From an uncultured Collinsella sp. (lineage in GTDB: Bacteria > Actinomycetota > Coriobacteriia > Coriobacteriales > Coriobacteriaceae): a stretch of DNA of 8,512 nucleotides. Position 1 is the stretch's first letter, and every line of letters starts with the position of its first letter. Of this stretch, positions 5,731-8,512 are shown piece by piece. The notes beneath the pieces were generated by a model that was given only the letters and a program-made list of their open reading frames with translations, searched no databases and was not told the origin of the DNA. The stretch covers positions 1 through 8,512 of the forward strand of contig CABSNK010000037.1 of the NCBI GenBank assembly GCA_902479075.1. Reading direction: 5' to 3'. The translations under genes and the position numbers were made by a program.

Positions 5731-7209
5731 TTAGAGCATCACGCAAGCGACGGTCAGGATGATGGCGCAGACGACGGAGAGAGCGACGATGAGCTTAAGG
5801 GCAAACTTGAGCCAGGTCGTCCACTCGATCTTGGCCAGGGCGAGACCGCCCATGATGGCGCCGGAGGTCGGGGTGAACAGGTTCACAACGCCGATGGCAG
5901 AGGAGAAGATCATGACCATGACCTCGGGCGAGAAGCCGAGCTTAACAGCCAGCGGTCCCATGATAGGCATGGAGACGGTAGCCATACCAGAGGTCGAGGG
6001 GATCAGGAAGGACAGGCCGAAGTAGACCAGGAAGCTCATGGGAGCGAAGATCACGCCGGACAGGCCAGCCAGAGCATTGGCGGCAGCGTCGAGGACGTAG
6101 ACGTCGAGGCCGGTGTTAGCCATGAGGACGGAGATACCACGGGCGAGGGCGATGACGAGAACAACGGACATCATGTCGGCAGCGCCGGTGATGAAGGTGT
6201 TAACGATCTGCTTCTCGGACAGGCCACCGATGATACCGATCAAGACGGCCATGAGGAAGAACCAGGTGGAAGCCTCGTCGAAGTACCACTGGCCAATGGG
6301 CAGGCCGGTGATCAGGGCAGACCAGCCCTGGACGACGGCGTTACCGTCGGCGTCGTAGACAGCGCCAGCGTCGAAGAAGTTGGCGACGCCCTCGTTGAGG
6401 TCGGCCAGCGGAATGAAGCCGACGATCATGACGACGAAGGTGAAAGCAAAGGCGATCAGAACACCCTTCTGACGACCGGTGAGCTTGACCTCATTGTGGA
6501 CCTCGGAAGCAGCCTTACCGTGAGCCTCTTCGGCGTCCTTGAGCTCCTGCATCGACAGGATGGTGGAACCCTTGTCAGCCTTGACCTTCTTGGCATAGCT
6601 CATGACGAAGAAGATGGACATGGCAGTGGTAACAATCCACAGGACGGCACCGAGGCCGATGATGATGGACTGGTTGACCTCAATGCCAACGCCGGTCAGA
6701 GCGTCGACGGCAGCGCCGACGGCGAACGGGTTAACCGTGGAGCCCAGGCAGCCGCAGCCAGCGCCGAGCAGGACGGTGGCGGCACCGACCATCGGGTCGA
6801 AGCCAGCGGCCATCATGGTAGCGGCAAGCAGGGCGTAGAAGGGAACGGTCTCCTCGCACATACCATAGGTGGTACCACCGAGGGAGAAGATGAGCATCAG
6901 CACGGGAATGAGCATGATCTCGTTGCCCTTAAGCTTCTGCACCAGGACGGCGATGCCGTTGTCCAGGGCGCCGGTCTCGGTCATCATGCCGAGGAAGCCG
7001 CCCAGGATCATAACGAAGAGGCAGACGGGCAGAGCGTCAGCGAAGCCCTTAATCGGGGCGGTGCAGAAATCGCTCAGACGGGCGGCAGTAACCGCGCCGC
7101 CGGACGTGCCGGAGACGATAACGGTAATCACTGCAACAATTGCCAGCAGAGCAAGAAGAATGGTGAACGATGAAGGCATACCGCGCTTTTTCTTAGCGGT
7201 CTCAGTCAT
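5731..7209 (-). CDS. YfcC/DcuC-type carrier, probable arginine/ornithine exchanger
   Basis: This is an integral membrane carrier of 492 residues with about 12 hydrophobic helices and a charged cytoplasmic loop near 205-250. It belongs to the YfcC / anaerobic C4-dicarboxylate carrier superfamily. Typical signatures are GGTTYGMCEETVPFY, GCLGSTVNPFAVG, PSTSGMATVSMPIMGP and NLFTPTSGAIMGG, which form the two re-entrant substrate-site halves. Placement directly behind arcA and arcB suggests arginine uptake in exchange for ornithine, the job of ArcD. It is not the classical APC-type ArcD, and substrate is inferred from context only. Start choice is uncertain: the minus strand reads AAGGGGGG before ATGs at 7218 and 7209. 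I take 7209 because it leaves room for that ribosome site. An ATG at 7236 would add 9 residues. A strong terminator follows downstream. Confidence 0.88.
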   Translation of the reverse strand: MTETAKKKRGMPSSFTILLALLAIVAVITVIVSGTSGGAVTAARLSDFCTAPIKGFADALPVCLFVMILGGFLGMMTETGALDNGIAVLVQKLKGNEIMLIPVLMLIFSLGGTTYGMCEETVPFYALLAATMMAAGFDPMVGAATVLLGAGCGCLGSTVNPFAVGAAVDALTGVGIEVNQSIIIGLGAVLWIVTTAMSIFFVMSYAKKVKADKGSTILSMQELKDAEEAHGKAASEVHNEVKLTGRQKGVLIAFAFTFVVMIVGFIPLADLNEGVANFFDAGAVYDADGNAVVQGWSALITGLPIGQWYFDEASTWFFLMAVLIGIIGGLSEKQIVNTFITGAADMMSVVLVIALARGISVLMANTGLDVYVLDAAANALAGLSGVIFAPMSFLVYFGLSFLIPSTSGMATVSMPIMGPLAVKLGFSPEVMVMIFSSAIGVVNLFTPTSGAIMGGLALAKIEWTTWLKFALKLIVALSVVCAIILTVACVML

Positions 7210-7243
7210 AGTTCTCATCCCCCCTTCATAAATCATTTACTGA

Positions 7244-7292
7244 TCTCGCCCGAAGCGGCTCTTCCGTGCCGTGCCTGCCGCTCGATGCGAGA
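7244..7292 (-). other. Nested stem upstream of the transporter gene
   Basis: TCTCGC/GCGAGA (7244-7249, 7287-7292) forms an outer stem and AGCGGC/GCCGCT (7254-7259, 7277-7282) an inner one. The structure ends about 35 nt before the transporter start. It may modulate ribosome access or mRNA processing between arcB and the carrier. No protein-binding or ligand motif is recognised. Confidence 0.35.
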
Positions 7293-7310
7293 TTTTTACC
7301 AGATAAAGCC

Positions 7311-7340
7311 GCTCGGGGTGTTCAACAATACACCCCGAGC
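7311..7340 (-). other. Stable hairpin just after arcB
   Basis: GCTCGGGGTGT (7311-7321) and ACACCCCGAGC (7330-7340) pair perfectly over 11 bp with an 8-nt loop, 16 nt after the arcB stop. On the minus strand it is followed by GGCTTTATC, too poor in T for full termination. It is likely a processing or stability element, or an attenuator that lowers transporter expression. Confidence 0.6.
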
Positions 7341-7356
7341 GAGATGCTAGATGCAC

Positions 7357-8352
7357 TTACTTGAGCGTGGCGTACATGACGGCCTTGATGGTGTGCATGC
7401 GGTTCTCGGCCTCGTCGAAGACCTTGGAAGCGGGGCTCTCGAAGACCTCGTCGGTGACCTCCTGCTCGGTGATGCCGAACTGCTCGCACTTCTCGGCGCC
7501 AATGGTGGTGTTGGTGTCGTGGAAGCTGGGCAGGCAGTGCAGGAAGATGGCACCCGGGTTGGCCATAGCCATGACCTCGGAGGTGACACGATACGGGGTG
7601 AGCTGAGCGATGCGCTCGGCCCAGACCTCGTCAGGCTCGCCCATGGAGACCCACACGTCGGTGTAGATAACGTCGGCACCGGTGACGCCGTCCTTGACGT
7701 CGGTGGTCAGCTTGATGGTGCAGCCGTTGGCCTCGGCGATGGGCTTGCAGGCCTCGATGACGTCGTCGGCGGGCATGCACTCCTCGGGGCCGCAGGCCAC
7801 GAAGTTCATGCCGAGCTTGGAGCAGACAACCATGAGGGAGCGAGCAACGTTGTTCTTGCAGTCGCCCATGAAGACGAGGGTCTTGCCCTTGATGTCGTAG
7901 TTGAAGTTCTCCTGGACGGTCAGGATGTCGGCAAGCATCTGGGTGGGATGCCACTCAGTGGTCAGGCCGTTCCACACGGGCACGCCGGACTTAGCAGCGA
8001 GCTCCTCGACGTCGCCCTGGGCAAAGCCGCGGAACTCGATGCCGTCATACATGCGACCGAGAACGCGGGCGGTGTCCTCGATGGACTCCTTCTTGCCCAT
8101 CTGCGACGAACCCGGATCGAGGTAGGTGACACCCATGCCTAGATCCATGCCGCCGACCTCGAAGGCGCAGCGGGTACGAGTGGAGGTCTTCTGGAAGAGC
8201 AGAACGATGTTCTTGCCCTCGAGATAGCGGTGCGGAACGCCAGCGCGCTTCATGTCCTTGAAGTTCTTGGAGAGCTTGAGCAGGTACTCGATCTCCTCGG
8301 TGGTGAGGTCGAGGAGCTTGAGGAAGCTACGGCCGGAGAGGTTAACACCCAT
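7357..8352 (-). CDS. arcB: Ornithine carbamoyltransferase, catabolic (ArcB type)
   Basis: In the ADI pathway this enzyme converts citrulline and phosphate to ornithine and carbamoyl phosphate; the same fold runs the reverse, biosynthetic reaction as ArgF. The 331 residues are full length. Visible motifs are the carbamoyl-phosphate loop STRTR (57-61), HPTQ (135-138), the ornithine-binding DVWVSMG (232-238) and HCLP (272-275) with the catalytic cysteine. The segment SQMGKKESIEDTARVLGRMY resembles catabolic and gamma-proteobacterial OTCs. The ATG has AAAGGA about 8 nt upstream. It lies 106 bp after arcA and ahead of a putative arginine/ornithine carrier, which favours the catabolic name arcB over argF. 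Sequence alone cannot exclude dual use. Confidence 0.95.
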   Translation of the reverse strand: MGVNLSGRSFLKLLDLTTEEIEYLLKLSKNFKDMKRAGVPHRYLEGKNIVLLFQKTSTRTRCAFEVGGMDLGMGVTYLDPGSSQMGKKESIEDTARVLGRMYDGIEFRGFAQGDVEELAAKSGVPVWNGLTTEWHPTQMLADILTVQENFNYDIKGKTLVFMGDCKNNVARSLMVVCSKLGMNFVACGPEECMPADDVIEACKPIAEANGCTIKLTTDVKDGVTGADVIYTDVWVSMGEPDEVWAERIAQLTPYRVTSEVMAMANPGAIFLHCLPSFHDTNTTIGAEKCEQFGITEQEVTDEVFESPASKVFDEAENRMHTIKAVMYATLK

Positions 8353-8376
8353 GGTTCGTTTCCTTTCGAAGAAATG

Positions 8377-8446
8377 AATTACGTAAGTAATTAGTGTAGC
8401 CCGTTTGACGGGCGAAACCGGTGCGGTTGTAGGGGGACCGCACCGG
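8377..8446 (-). other. Three hairpins in the arcA-arcB gap
   Basis: CCGGTGCGGT/ACCGCACCGG (8418-8427, 8437-8446) is a perfect 10-bp stem starting 12 nt after the arcA stop. GCCCGT/ACGGGC follows (8399-8413, 3-nt loop), then the AT-rich AATTAC/GTAATT (8377-8392, 4-nt loop). Only a T3 follows the first stem, so full termination is unlikely. The first two look like mRNA processing or stability stems. The third, 25 nt before arcB, could instead be a protein-binding dyad. Confidence 0.5.
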
Positions 8447-8458
8447 AAACGGAAAGAC

Positions 8459-8512
8459 TTAGAGGTCCTCGCGCCAGAAGGGCATGCTCATGCAGCGCGG
8501 GCCGCCGCGGCC
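8459..8512 (-). CDS. arcA: Arginine deiminase, C-terminal end (partial)
   Basis: Only the last 17 codons and the stop are in the window, reading GRGGPRCMSMPFWREDL. This is the characteristic C-terminus of arginine deiminase, with the catalytic cysteine in the RCMSMP motif. The enzyme hydrolyses arginine to citrulline and ammonia, the first step of the ADI pathway. It is too short for the usual ORF cut-offs, but the motif and the arcB neighbour make the call firm. The operon promoter and any regulator sites lie beyond the right edge. Confidence 0.93.
   Translation of the reverse strand, partial: GRGGPRCMSMPFWREDL

Noticed and set aside
6496..7173. 225-codon plus-strand open frame rich in Gly, Asp and His
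   Set aside because: It is antisense to the hydrophobic carrier; its composition is the expected complement of Ala/Val/Ile/Leu codons.
7351..8142. 263-codon plus-strand open frame antisense to arcB
   Set aside because: It is the reverse-complement shadow of a high-GC gene with intact OTC motifs on the minus strand.
1..8512. tRNA, rRNA, CRISPR array, insertion sequence or phage genes
   Set aside because: Reading both strands showed no tRNA/rRNA signature, no regularly spaced direct repeats and no transposase; the only recombinase is the chromosomal XerD.

Overview
The window looks like the end of a contig from a high-GC, anaerobic actinobacterium. My best guess is a gut Coriobacteriia member of the Collinsella type. 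The basis is the protein character, the pyrG-xerD pairing seen in Actinobacteria, and an arginine deiminase (ADI) fermentation cluster. This is inference without any database search. All seven genes, including the partial one, lie on the minus strand, so transcription runs from high to low coordinates.

Layout from right to left, in the direction of transcription. The right edge holds the last 17 codons of arginine deiminase (arcA). It is followed by a catabolic-type ornithine carbamoyltransferase (arcB) and a YfcC/DcuC-type 12-TM carrier, the likely arginine/ornithine exchanger. A strong terminator at 5590-5628 closes this unit. Together these genes would import arginine, deiminate it to citrulline, and phosphorolyse citrulline to ornithine and carbamoyl phosphate. 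No carbamate kinase gene (arcC) is present in the visible part. Each of the three cistrons is followed within 0-16 nt by a stable hairpin. Next comes a 0.5-kb non-coding gap, then a monocistronic DUF1846/UPF0371 gene with its own -10 box and terminator. After that is a small winged-helix regulator gene, also with its own terminator. Last is a two-gene unit, pyrG (CTP synthase) and xerD (tyrosine recombinase), separated by only 2 nt.

The left 365 bases are gene-free. They hold several inverted repeats, the largest a 62-nt palindrome just past xerD that probably terminates the pyrG-xerD transcript. Bases 1-29 are not genomic: they match the Illumina Nextera transposase adapter, so the assembly ends here and the leftmost sequence needs caution.

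I do not see a novel multi-gene system. The points most worth a second look are the hairpin-capped ADI operon with its structured 3' UTR, the 62-nt palindrome, the structured pyrG leader with a tiny open frame, and the uncharacterised DUF1846 protein.
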